Shown: piece after piece, positions 27,209 through 34,946 of the stretch | How the letters are laid out: each line of letters starts with the position of its first letter | How positions within the stretch are numbered: the stretch's first letter is position 1 | DNA from: Pseudosulfitobacter sp. DSM 107133 | GTDB lineage: Bacteria; Pseudomonadota; Alphaproteobacteria; Rhodobacterales; Rhodobacteraceae | Reading direction: 5' to 3' | DNA length: 64,000 bases | NCBI RefSeq assembly: GCF_022788695.1 | Contig: NZ_CP085159.1 | Span: forward strand, 1 to 64,000 | The notes under the pieces: generated by a model | The model's input: only the letters and a program-made list of their open reading frames with translations | What the model was told of the DNA's origin: nothing | The model's database searches: none | Made by a program: the position numbers and the translations under genes

Positions 27209-27691
27209 ATGATCCGTTCCATCGCACTTGCCACAGCTCTGCTGACACCCGCTGCAGCCTTCGCCCAAGACCTGCCCACAGCTCCTTACTTGCCGCTCGA
27301 TATGGCAACCAAAGCAACACAGGCTGCCGTCGCTGCATGTTCTGCCGAAGGTCACAATGTCAGCGTCGCAATCGTTGCGCGCAGCGGCGAGACCAAAGTG
27401 CTATTGCGTGCCGACAACGCGGGCCCGCATACCGTTGGGTCCAGCACAGGCAAAGCGTTCACATCCGCCAGTATGGGCCGTGACACGGCAGGTCTTGCGG
27501 GGTTTATCGGTGGTAACCCTGAAAACGGTGGTCTGCGCGATATGGACAGCCGTCTGGTGATCCAGGCTGGCGGCCTGCCCATCCGGATCGGTGGCGCATT
27601 GGTCGGTGGCATCGGTGTCGGTGGCGCACCATCTGGCGCAATTGACGAGACATGTGCCCGCGCAGGTCTTGACGCAATCGGTGCTGAGTAA
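27209..27691 (+). CDS. secreted HbpS/GlcG-family heme-binding-like protein
   Basis: A 160-residue protein with a Sec signal peptide (MIRSIALATALLTPAAAFAQ) and one GlcG/HbpS (DUF336) domain: LDMATKATQAAVAACSAEG, VAIVARSGETKVLLRADNAG, then GLPIRIGGALVGGIGVGGAP. In Streptomyces, HbpS is an extracellular heme and redox sensor for the SenS-SenR two-component system. Here the same kind of protein follows a kinase-regulator pair, suggesting an analogous role; that is inference. The start follows AAAAGGAAATACACA. Confidence 0.87.
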   Translation: MIRSIALATALLTPAAAFAQDLPTAPYLPLDMATKATQAAVAACSAEGHNVSVAIVARSGETKVLLRADNAGPHTVGSSTGKAFTSASMGRDTAGLAGFIGGNPENGGLRDMDSRLVIQAGGLPIRIGGALVGGIGVGGAPSGAIDETCARAGLDAIGAE

Positions 27692-27698
27692 AGTACAT

Positions 27699-27722
27699 GG
27701 CCCGTCCCTCGGGGGGCGGGCC
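27699..27722 (+). terminator. hairpin between HbpS-like and ankyrin genes
   Basis: GGCCCGTCCC (27699-27708) pairs with GGGGCGGGCC (27713-27722) with one wobble. It is followed by CCTCTTTCTG, a weak T-tract, so it may attenuate rather than stop transcription into the ankyrin gene. Confidence 0.6.
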
Positions 27723-27744
27723 CCTCTTTCTGAAAGGCAACATC

Positions 27745-28410
27745 ATGTTTCGTTTCCTGCTGCTCGCTTTGGTAATTGGTTCTTTTGGGTCTGCCCATGC
27801 GCAGACAGCCCCGTCAGCATCAGACATTGCGTCCTACACAGGTCTGCATCTTGCCGCCCACGAAGGCGACGTGGATGTAATTAACCGACTGATCGGAGCA
27901 GGTGCCGATGTGGACATCCGAGATCGATCCCAGCGCACGCCTGCTCATGTCGCGGCGTTCGCATCACACGATGACGCGCTGACGGCACTTGCAAACGGAG
28001 GCGCGGATATGAATGCGCTGGAAAACCGCGTCTATGACGTGCTGACCATCGCCGCTGTCGCGAACGATCCTGAAATGGTGTCACTTGCAATGGAACTCGG
28101 GAACGCCCCTGACCTGATCACCAGTGTCTACGACGGGACAGCCCTTATCGCGGCCGCCCACCTCGGGCATCACGACGTTGTTGCACGTTTGGTGGATGGC
28201 GGCGCACCACTGGATCATATCAACAATCTGGCGTGGACGGCTTTGATAGAGGCTGTCGTTTTAGGAGACGGCGGCCCAGATCATATCAAGGCGTTGCAAA
28301 TCCTCGTTGATGCAGGAGCAGATAAATCCATCGGTGATCGCGATGGCGTCACACCGCTGCAACACGCCACGTCGCGCGGCTACGCCGAAATGGTCGAAAT
28401 CCTGCAATAG
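27745..28410 (+). CDS. secreted ankyrin-repeat protein
   Basis: A 221-residue protein with a signal peptide (MFRFLLLALVIGSFGSAHAQ) and about five ankyrin repeats (for example TGLHLAAHEGDVDVINRLI, RTPAHVAAF, GTALIAAAHLGHHDVVARL, VTPLQHATSRGYAEMVEIL). It is probably a periplasmic protein-binding scaffold. The position after the HbpS-like gene suggests one regulon under the two-component system. The start follows AAAGGCAACATC. Confidence 0.85.
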   Translation: MFRFLLLALVIGSFGSAHAQTAPSASDIASYTGLHLAAHEGDVDVINRLIGAGADVDIRDRSQRTPAHVAAFASHDDALTALANGGADMNALENRVYDVLTIAAVANDPEMVSLAMELGNAPDLITSVYDGTALIAAAHLGHHDVVARLVDGGAPLDHINNLAWTALIEAVVLGDGGPDHIKALQILVDAGADKSIGDRDGVTPLQHATSRGYAEMVEILQ

Positions 28411-28490
28411 GATGTGGGGCAATGACCTTACCAAATCGTGCTATTTTGAAGGCTGCCGTGCCCACCAACCTCAATGCAACCTTCCCATAG

Positions 28491-28570
28491 CAGCCGTTGG
28501 CGCAACCGCAGCGAAAGGGCACTTTGTCCCGCATCCTACCAGTTCGCGCACGGCGCAGCGAAGGTCCGGT
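28491..28570. repeat. dispersed intergenic repeat, copy 1
   Basis: Non-coding sequence that contains the 20-mer CGCACGGCGCAGCGAAGGTC (28547-28566) found again at 57605-57624, with looser similarity over about 50 bp on the left (CTTTGTCCCGCAT... and CTTCGTCCCGCAC...). A miniature or degenerate repeat, not a gene. Confidence 0.55.
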
Positions 28571-28603
28571 CTACAACTTCCCGGCCACTCCATGGCTCTA
28601 AGG

Positions 28604-28936
28604 CTAGTCAGTGAAGACCTGTCTCGCTGACGCCAGTCTCATCCAATCCCGGCCGCCGAACGCGACAAGAGCGAGATATATCTGTGCGGCGTCTACATGC
28701 GGTTTGAATACGATGGTCAGTCGCTGACCGGTGCCGCCATGGCGCACCAGCCATCCGTCCAACTTGCCGCTGAGGCGAGCACCAGATTTTGGGTTTGCGG
28801 CAATGTTCTGGATAAGGGCATCGATTTCATCTAGTCGACGGCTCGCCGCTGCAAGGTCACCGTCAGTCACGTCGACAATATGATCAACGATACCGATAAG
28901 GTCCCGTTCGAAGAACGGATGCCTGATAAATCGCAT
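28604..28936 (-). CDS. ParE/RelE-family toxin
   Basis: A 110-residue toxin-like protein starting MRFIRHPFFERDLIGIVDHI. The features of the ParE/RelE fold are the amphipathic N-terminal helix, the NPKSGARLSG segment, and GWLVRHGGTGQRLTIVF with IYLALVAFGGRDW. Its start overlaps the antitoxin stop (ATGA). A longer frame upstream is rejected on this basis. It likely inhibits gyrase or cleaves mRNA, which cannot be told from the sequence. Confidence 0.8.
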   Translation of the reverse strand: MRFIRHPFFERDLIGIVDHIVDVTDGDLAAASRRLDEIDALIQNIAANPKSGARLSGKLDGWLVRHGGTGQRLTIVFKPHVDAAQIYLALVAFGGRDWMRLASARQVFTD

Positions 28937-29211
28937 CAGGTCTTTTTGGCCATCGCCGCAAGATGGGCCCGTGCGCTGGCCGTGACGTCGGACGCTTCGC
29001 CGACGGGTTCCCATTGGTCGAGTGGCAGAGACAGGCGGCGTTCCAATTCAGCCTCAAACAAAGACCGTTCACGATCTCGCTCTGCCTTGGCCTTCGCCAA
29101 TTCACCCGAAACAGCCGCGCTCATATTTGGGTACTCTCCAGCTTCGACCAGTTCCTTGGCAAATGTGTAGGCCGTGTCGGTGAAACTGACAGATTGCTTT
29201 TGAACGCTCAT
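28936..29211 (-). CDS. ParD/CopG-like antitoxin
   Basis: A 91-residue protein beginning MSVQKQSVSFTDTAYTFAKE, a ParD-like ribbon-helix-helix N-terminus (FTDTAYTFAKELVEAGEY), followed by a charged helix that would hold the toxin. It precedes and overlaps the ParE-like toxin gene, the usual order. The start follows CAAGGAGTTTGCC on the - strand. Confidence 0.8.
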   Translation of the reverse strand: MSVQKQSVSFTDTAYTFAKELVEAGEYPNMSAAVSGELAKAKAERDRERSLFEAELERRLSLPLDQWEPVGEASDVTASARAHLAAMAKKT

Positions 29212-29839
29212 GGCAAACTCCTTGGTGCTCCAATAGACTACCGAATTTTGCCGCTTCTGGCAAGCAGGTCGGGCCGACCGAGCGAAATGCGTCAATAGCC
29301 TTGCGGCCTCCCCGCTCGGCTGCGCGTGTCGCAGGGGAGAACGGCCCTTCGGTCCGTCGCGCATTCGGCCATGCGGCCTCACCGCGGCGTCGCACCCGGC
29401 ATCCCGGTTTGCCCGCCTCGCGAGCACGTCCCACCCCGGCCGCTCCGCCGGATTGCGCTCTGGTCTGTTTTGGCCCGAGGCCAAAACGATCCCGCCACTG
29501 CATCCGTCTCCCGCGTCCGGTCGGGCCGTTTGCCTGCTCGGGTCGGCCAAACCTACCGTCAAAACACACACACATGAGTGCGGAAGCATATCCTCCGGAT
29601 GGCCCCCAAATCAGCCCGCGTCAAGGATCGCAAAACTTTTCGGCGAGGGCGGCGCTTGTGGTGCGGGGCGGTCCCGTGCGTGAGCGCGCGCATGTGTCGG
29701 GTGCTGCGCGCGGAAAACTTTTGCGCCCGGCAAGCCGGCGGCTGCGCCGTCCCTGACCCGGGCAGATTCGGAAACCAGACATTCGGCCATGCCCCCACAC
29801 TCACGTGGTGGCTCTATAACCGAACACTGGAGACCAGAC
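29212..29839. other. GC-rich non-coding stretch
   Basis: 628 bp without a supported gene; several open frames exist on both strands but look like GC-driven noise. Structures seen are a hairpin TTTTGGCC-cga-GGCCAAAA (29468-29486) and two copies of AAAACTTTT (29632-29640 and 29714-29722), each flanked by GC-rich sequence. The upstream promoter of the DUF2493 gene must lie at the right end. Confidence 0.5.
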
Positions 29840-30769
29840 ATGGCTTACGACACCGCAAACACCTACGAGACCATCGAGCTTTTCGGACTGACCGAGAAGG
29901 ACGCACAGCTGCCGATCCCGGAGGATCACGTCCTGACCGACCGCATCATCCGCGAGAGCTTCGAGGCTTTGCTCGGGCAATTGCGCAACACCGGCCTCGA
30001 AGCGGAGATCGAACCGCTCGCGCACGGGCTCGCGACGATCCTGCAGCGCCGCAAGTTGGCGCTTGGCAAGGAGGTCGACCGCACCGCCGACAAGATCGGC
30101 GCCCTGGCAAAATCCCACGATGGATCGGAGATCGCCGAGACCGCCATTGAGGAGGCGCAGGCGCGCTTTGTGCAACTGCGCGAGATCGTCGGCGCCATCG
30201 AGGTGATGAGCGAGGCGGCGGCGGAATGCTACGAGATCGAGACCGGTCACGCCTTCATCCCGGCAGCCGGGTCGCGCGCAAGCGTCCGCGCGCAAGAGAC
30301 CGGGGCGGTCTTCGAGGCACGGCAGCTCCTCGAGCAGCACGACCGCGAAACCGCCGAGAAGTCGAAAGTCGCGGGGGTTCCCCTGATCGTCTCAGGCGCT
30401 ACCGACTGGACCGATGTCGATGTGGTCTTCAACACGCTCGACAAGGTTCGCGAACGGATCAAGCAGAACCGCAATCAGGAGATCTTCCTCTGCCACAAGG
30501 GTGGCAAGCACGGGGCGGAGATGATTGCGGCCCGGTGGGCCCGGGCACGCGGGGTAGCGCAGGCGCGCTTCGATCCGCGCTGGTCAGCGCATGGCCGGGC
30601 GGCACCGTTCAAATGCAACGACGAAATGCTCGACGACAAGTTCGCGGCGACGGGGGTTGTCCTCTTCGGCGGCAACGGGGTCGCGCTGAACCTCGGGCAG
30701 AAGGCGGAAGCGAAAGGTCTGACGGTCATGCGGGTTGCGGACCCGGCGAAGAAGGCGTCGCAGGATTGA
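29840..30769 (+). CDS. DUF2493 (SLOG-like) protein
   Basis: A 309-residue protein. The C-terminal third carries the DUF2493 domain: LIVSGATDWTDVDVVFNTLD, then FLCHKGGKHGAEMIAARWA and CNDEMLD, a Rossmann-like SLOG fold thought to bind nucleotides or ADP-ribose derivatives. The first 180 residues are helical and specific to plasmid versions. Function unproven. The ATG at 29840 follows TGGAGACCAGAC. Confidence 0.87.
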   Translation: MAYDTANTYETIELFGLTEKDAQLPIPEDHVLTDRIIRESFEALLGQLRNTGLEAEIEPLAHGLATILQRRKLALGKEVDRTADKIGALAKSHDGSEIAETAIEEAQARFVQLREIVGAIEVMSEAAAECYEIETGHAFIPAAGSRASVRAQETGAVFEARQLLEQHDRETAEKSKVAGVPLIVSGATDWTDVDVVFNTLDKVRERIKQNRNQEIFLCHKGGKHGAEMIAARWARARGVAQARFDPRWSAHGRAAPFKCNDEMLDDKFAATGVVLFGGNGVALNLGQKAEAKGLTVMRVADPAKKASQD

Positions 30770-31307
30770 AGAGAGGGGGGCGCGCTTGGCGCGGCCCTTT
30801 CGTCATGTCTCATGGCGCGTGCGGTCGGTCACGCGTAATCGGCAGCTCGCAGCAGCCAGCACCGTCATCCTTCTACCCGTTACGTCAGCGTGCGGCCCAT
30901 CCGCATCGGTACGAGCTGGGGATGGCGCGCACCACACGCACATCGTCAGCAGCGCAAGACGCGAGGGGTCGAGACGTCGCACATGAGGCTGAAGACCTGC
31001 ACGTCCCTCGGGGCATGTTTCGGAACATCGCATCCACGCGGGCGGGCTCCGTCAGCACCCCGGCAAGGCTCGGCGGGACGCGGACGCGGATGGTGGCGGC
31101 TGCGTGATAGCAAGGGTCATCCGGGTCTCTCCTTTTTGCTCATAGATGTGGATCGCACGGGGTCGGCCCAATCGTGCCCTCAGCTCACGCTTCGGCAAGC
31201 ACAAATACGGCTTCCACGGCTAGCCGCGGACCCTCCGCATTTGCGCTTGCGACCGGCCCTCTTGCCCCCGTGCCGGGTGATCCCCATCGCAACAAGGAGA
31301 GACCCAA
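30770..31307. other. non-coding stretch with terminator-like hairpin
   Basis: 538 bp between the DUF2493 gene and the next small gene. The left end (about 30776-30801) has GGGGGCGCGC-ttg-GCGCGGCCCTTT, a GC-rich imperfect stem with a short T run, which would terminate the DUF2493 transcript. The rest shows no gene I can support. Confidence 0.5.
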
Positions 31308-31514
31308 ATGACCAACCACTACATCGCCACCGTCCCCGTCAAGTTCACCGATACCGATGGCCAGGAGCGCACCCGTTTTCAGCGCGTGGGCGCGATGTTC
31401 CGCAACACCCGCAACGGGGACGGCTCGGAGTTCTTCAGCCTCAAGCTCGACTTCCCGGTCGCGGTCTCGGAGCTGGTGATGTTCCCACCGAGCGCGAAAG
31501 ATCCCCAGGACTAA
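31308..31514 (+). CDS. small conserved plasmid protein
   Basis: A 68-residue protein beginning MTNHYIATVPVKFTDTDGQE. It has an excellent ribosome site (AAGGAGAGACCCAA) and a C-terminal SLKLDFPVAVSELVMFPP. I recognise it only as a type of small gene often found near mobilisation genes on related plasmids. A strong hairpin follows. Confidence 0.65.
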   Translation: MTNHYIATVPVKFTDTDGQERTRFQRVGAMFRNTRNGDGSEFFSLKLDFPVAVSELVMFPPSAKDPQD

Positions 31515-32032
31515 ATCCTCTGACGAGGATGGGCCGCCCCAGGACGATCTTGGGGCGGCCCGATCCCTGTTCCAGGGATGCCGGTCCCTGCGCGTTCAAC
31601 GGACGCACTCCGCCCGGAATGAACAGGCCGCGACAGACCGGCCAGTCAGCCTCAAGGGGGCCATCCACAAAAACCTATCGGCCAGGGCCTCCCGGTTTTT
31701 GCGGCAGAGATTTGGGGGCCCAAATCTGGCCCTCCTTGACCCTGCCTGTCCGCCCTGTCGGAGGGGTTTGCGCCCGCCCGCGGTTCCGTCCGAACACATG
31801 GGTGTTCGGCCAGACCCTCGGGCGGGGCTGGCGGACGGGACCCCTGGGACAGGTGGGTCGCCCGGTGGTGAGGGCGGCAGAGCCGCGTCCCTGCGGGCCG
31901 CGGCGTGAAGCGGACACCAAGGCTGCCTGAGCCTGATTGCGACGTAAGTATATAATTGACAGCTTGGTATATTATCGTAAGGTAGGGGCAGCCTTGGTGG
32001 AAGGTGGCAGGAAATAGGGGGTCTTTCTTCGC
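31515..32032. other. inverted-repeat-rich region; candidate oriT
   Basis: Non-coding DNA just before the mobilisation genes. It contains, in order, a perfect 11-bp stem GGGCCGCCCCA/TGGGGCGGCCC (31531-31561, likely terminator), ATCCCTG-ttc-CAGGGAT (31563-31579), GATTTGGGGGCCCAAATC (31709-31726), CCGAACAC-atgg-GTGTTCGG (31790-31809), and an AT-rich island with two CGTAAG direct repeats 33 bp apart (31943 and 31976). The position before mobC and relaxase genes fits oriT; no known nick consensus was found. Confidence 0.45.
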
Positions 32033-32626
32033 ATGTCTCGCTCAAAACGCCTCATCGATGCGGAGCGCATGGAGATCGTTCGCGAAGCTGCGGAAGGCGT
32101 TTCCACTTCAGTGCTGGCGGAACGGTTTGGCGTGTCGGTGCGGGCGATCCAGTACACGCTCAAAGCTGATGCCGAGCGCCAGACCGATACCGCTATTCCG
32201 GTCTCAGCAGTCAGTGTGAAGGTCACGGCTGCGGAGCTTGCGGCGCTCGACGAGGTGCTGGCCGAGGCCGGGATCGAGAGCCGTGCCGAGGGGCTCAGGC
32301 GGCTCATTCAGGCGGCAGGCGGGGTGTTCGTTCCGGACGCGCAGATGGCAGCAGAGATGGCGCGCTACCGCGCCTCTCTGCACGAGGTCGGCAATGGGGT
32401 CGCGCAGATTGCCAAGCAGATGACGCAGGCCAACCGGCAGGGGCAGGGGGCCGTGGGGGGCACGAGTGCCGAGTTCACCGAATTGCGCCTTGCGCAGATG
32501 CGCGGGCTGGCGCGGTTCATCCTGGATTCTGCTGACGAGATCGATCTGCTTCTGCGCCGCCGTCGTGATGCGATGCAGCTGCAGGCCACGGCCGCGCTGA
32601 GGGAGTTTGCCCATGCGGCTGAATGA
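32033..32626 (+). CDS. MobC-like relaxosome accessory protein
   Basis: A 197-residue protein. The first 60 residues form a resolvase-type HTH (STSVLAERFGVSVRAIQYTL); the middle resembles MobC/ribbon-helix-helix relaxosome proteins (VKVTAAELAALDEVLAEAG and IESRAEGLRRLIQAAGG); the rest is helical. It should bind oriT and help the relaxase. It overlaps the relaxase start by 14 bp. Expected to autoregulate through the upstream repeats. Confidence 0.75.
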   Translation: MSRSKRLIDAERMEIVREAAEGVSTSVLAERFGVSVRAIQYTLKADAERQTDTAIPVSAVSVKVTAAELAALDEVLAEAGIESRAEGLRRLIQAAGGVFVPDAQMAAEMARYRASLHEVGNGVAQIAKQMTQANRQGQGAVGGTSAEFTELRLAQMRGLARFILDSADEIDLLLRRRRDAMQLQATAALREFAHAAE

Positions 32627-34946
32627 TGCCGTCCATGCCGTCACGGGCGAGGTCTTCCGGGATGGCTGGAGCCGCGTCCGGGGCTCGATGCAAGGTTTGC
32701 ACGTGGCCAAGCAGACCCAGCTTACGCGTGCGGCAGCAGGGCATCGGCCAGCGGTCTTCAAGGCGATCCGGGGCGGCGGCACGCATACCAAATCGCAGCT
32801 CGCAAACCAGCTCGATTACCTCACCACCAAGTCCACCCATATTGTCGACTCGAGCGGGTTCTTGGATGGCAAGGCGAAGCTCGAGGCGGGTGACATCAAG
32901 GACCTGACGGAGCGCTTTGCCAAGCGGTGGGATGCGGGCTTTAAGCCCAAGCTCGGACAGACCACCCACATGCTCATGTCCTTCCCCATCGGCACGCGCG
33001 GGGAGGATGTGCGCGACATTGCGACGGATGTGGCCGAGCGGTTCTTCCAGACCGATGCGGGGCATTTCGACTACATCATCGCGGTGCATGAGGACCGCGA
33101 TCACCCCCATGCGCATCTGGTGCTGAACCGCCGCTCGCAGGAAGGCGAGTTCTTCTTTCTGGGGCGCAACCACCGCTTCAACTACGACGATTTCCGCCTC
33201 GCCATGGTCGAGGAGGCGGAGAAGTACGGCGTGCGGCTGGAAGCCACGCGGCGGGTGGAGCGCGGCGTCGTGCATTACCCGGCCCGCACCAGCGAGGTTT
33301 ATGCGGCGAAAGAAGAGGGTCGCGCGCCCCGCGAGCGCGAACGCGTGGGGCAGGACCTGACCCGGACGCTGGCGGAGATCGTCAACACCAGAACCGTCTA
33401 CCATTCGCTTGCCGCGGAGGCTTCGCGCGAGGCCCGCGAGGATATTGCCGCAGCACTCTTCCGCGCGGGCGAGGTGCTGGCGCGCGGCGGGCAGGTGGAC
33501 CGAACAGGAGATGTGTATATGGCCGAGGATCAAAGTTTCGAGGATCTGAGAAGCCTCTATGCCGAGAAGCTCGCGCGGGTGCAGGGCATGATCGCCGAGA
33601 AGCCTGACGCGGAACGCCCCGTGCTGGAAAAACGCCTCATCGAGATCCAGACGCAGGTCCAGCACATGCAGCCTCTCGGTTTGCGATCATCCACGCTGTC
33701 AGAGACCCCCTCGGAAGGCGGGATCTATTCCGAGGCCAATATCGATGCCAGCCAGCGCGAGCGACTGGCCGAGCCCGACCTGAGATCGCGCATTGACGTA
33801 GCACTACGGGGCACCGGGATCAGCACATCGGAAGTGGTGGCCCGGATCGAGACCGGGGCCTCGAGCGCCGCGCTCGAGCATCAATGGATCGCCAATGATC
33901 TCTCCAAAGTGGCCGAGACGCGCGATCTGAACCTCGAACGCCGCGCCGATCTGGAACAGGCGCGAGCCATTCTCAACGATGTGCATGTCGAGCTTGGTAC
34001 GCTGTTGGAGCGCGAGAACGTGCTGCGCCGGGATGGCGTCGTGGAAGCAGAAGCGGTTTGCGAGCGGTTCCATTATCATGAGGGCGCGGTCCGGGCGATG
34101 GAAGGGACAATCCGTCAGGAAATGCGCGCAGACGGCCTGACAGCGCAGCAGATCGAGGACCGGGACTGGGAGGTTGTCTCACGGGCGGAGCGCCGGATCG
34201 AGACGGAGCAGCGCGCTTATCTCGAGGCACACCCGGACTTGCTCGCACGTCCTGGCGATGTGATCGATCGGTCTGAGCCCTACAGGGAGACCATCACCGA
34301 TGCGGCCCGCGCCAGCGAGATCACCCGCGAGGTCGACCGGATCATGGAGGGACGCGACATCCGCACGCCCGTTGCAGATGCAGTTACGGATGATTTGCGC
34401 GCGCGCTATCCGGACATGCCGTCCCACCTCGCCCGCGGGCTTGGCGCGACCTATGCGGCCGTCGTCGAGATACGCGACACGGAGGTCATCAATCAGGTCC
34501 GCCGCGAAACCGAGATGCGCGACGGGCTCGGGTCTGGCATGCGCGACGCACTCCTCGCAGCCCGTGGTGAAACTGCGCCGCAGTCTGGCAGTGCCGACCG
34601 CCTCGCAGACGATATTGCGGGTGTCCTGGACCATGAGCGGGCGGGGGAGTTGTCCGCGCCCTTCGAGACCGAGGCGGAGCGGGACGCCTTCCGCGACGAG
34701 ATCGCGCGGGTGCTTGATAACCGTCAACTTGAGCGGCTCACATCCGGCGATGCCGATGCGCTGGAGAAGGTTCTCGAGGACCGTCTCGACCGGCTCTATG
34801 TCGCCAAGGTTTACCTGCAATCGGATGCAGCGACGGCCAACACGGAGGCCTTGCGCCAGGTGGTCGATGATCTTGCCGACACCGAATATGAAAAACACCG
34901 CGCGACAGACGTGGATGGCGAGACCGAGCGGGGTCAGGTCCATTGA
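32613..34946 (+). CDS. VirD2-type relaxase
   Basis: A 777-residue relaxase. The N-terminal catalytic domain (about 40-250) has the histidine cluster HEDRDHPHAH at residues 159-168 that binds the metal; the candidate nucleophile tyrosine is in NQLDYLTTKS. The long helical C-terminal region probably carries the secretion signal and relaxosome contacts. The ATG at 32613 follows TGAGGGAGTTTGCCC. It nicks oriT and leads the strand through the T4SS. Its stop overlaps the VirD4 start. Confidence 0.9.
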   Translation: MRLNDAVHAVTGEVFRDGWSRVRGSMQGLHVAKQTQLTRAAAGHRPAVFKAIRGGGTHTKSQLANQLDYLTTKSTHIVDSSGFLDGKAKLEAGDIKDLTERFAKRWDAGFKPKLGQTTHMLMSFPIGTRGEDVRDIATDVAERFFQTDAGHFDYIIAVHEDRDHPHAHLVLNRRSQEGEFFFLGRNHRFNYDDFRLAMVEEAEKYGVRLEATRRVERGVVHYPARTSEVYAAKEEGRAPRERERVGQDLTRTLAEIVNTRTVYHSLAAEASREAREDIAAALFRAGEVLARGGQVDRTGDVYMAEDQSFEDLRSLYAEKLARVQGMIAEKPDAERPVLEKRLIEIQTQVQHMQPLGLRSSTLSETPSEGGIYSEANIDASQRERLAEPDLRSRIDVALRGTGISTSEVVARIETGASSAALEHQWIANDLSKVAETRDLNLERRADLEQARAILNDVHVELGTLLERENVLRRDGVVEAEAVCERFHYHEGAVRAMEGTIRQEMRADGLTAQQIEDRDWEVVSRAERRIETEQRAYLEAHPDLLARPGDVIDRSEPYRETITDAARASEITREVDRIMEGRDIRTPVADAVTDDLRARYPDMPSHLARGLGATYAAVVEIRDTEVINQVRRETEMRDGLGSGMRDALLAARGETAPQSGSADRLADDIAGVLDHERAGELSAPFETEAERDAFRDEIARVLDNRQLERLTSGDADALEKVLEDRLDRLYVAKVYLQSDAATANTEALRQVVDDLADTEYEKHRATDVDGETERGQVH

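Noticed and set aside
29301..29756. Open frames in the GC-rich stretch before the DUF2493 gene
   Set aside because: Frames overlap on both strands, are rich in Arg, Pro and Ser, and have no ribosome sites or motifs.
30890..31930. Open frame of 346 codons on the + strand
   Set aside because: It overlaps the better-supported small gene at 31308 and the inverted repeats; low-complexity composition.
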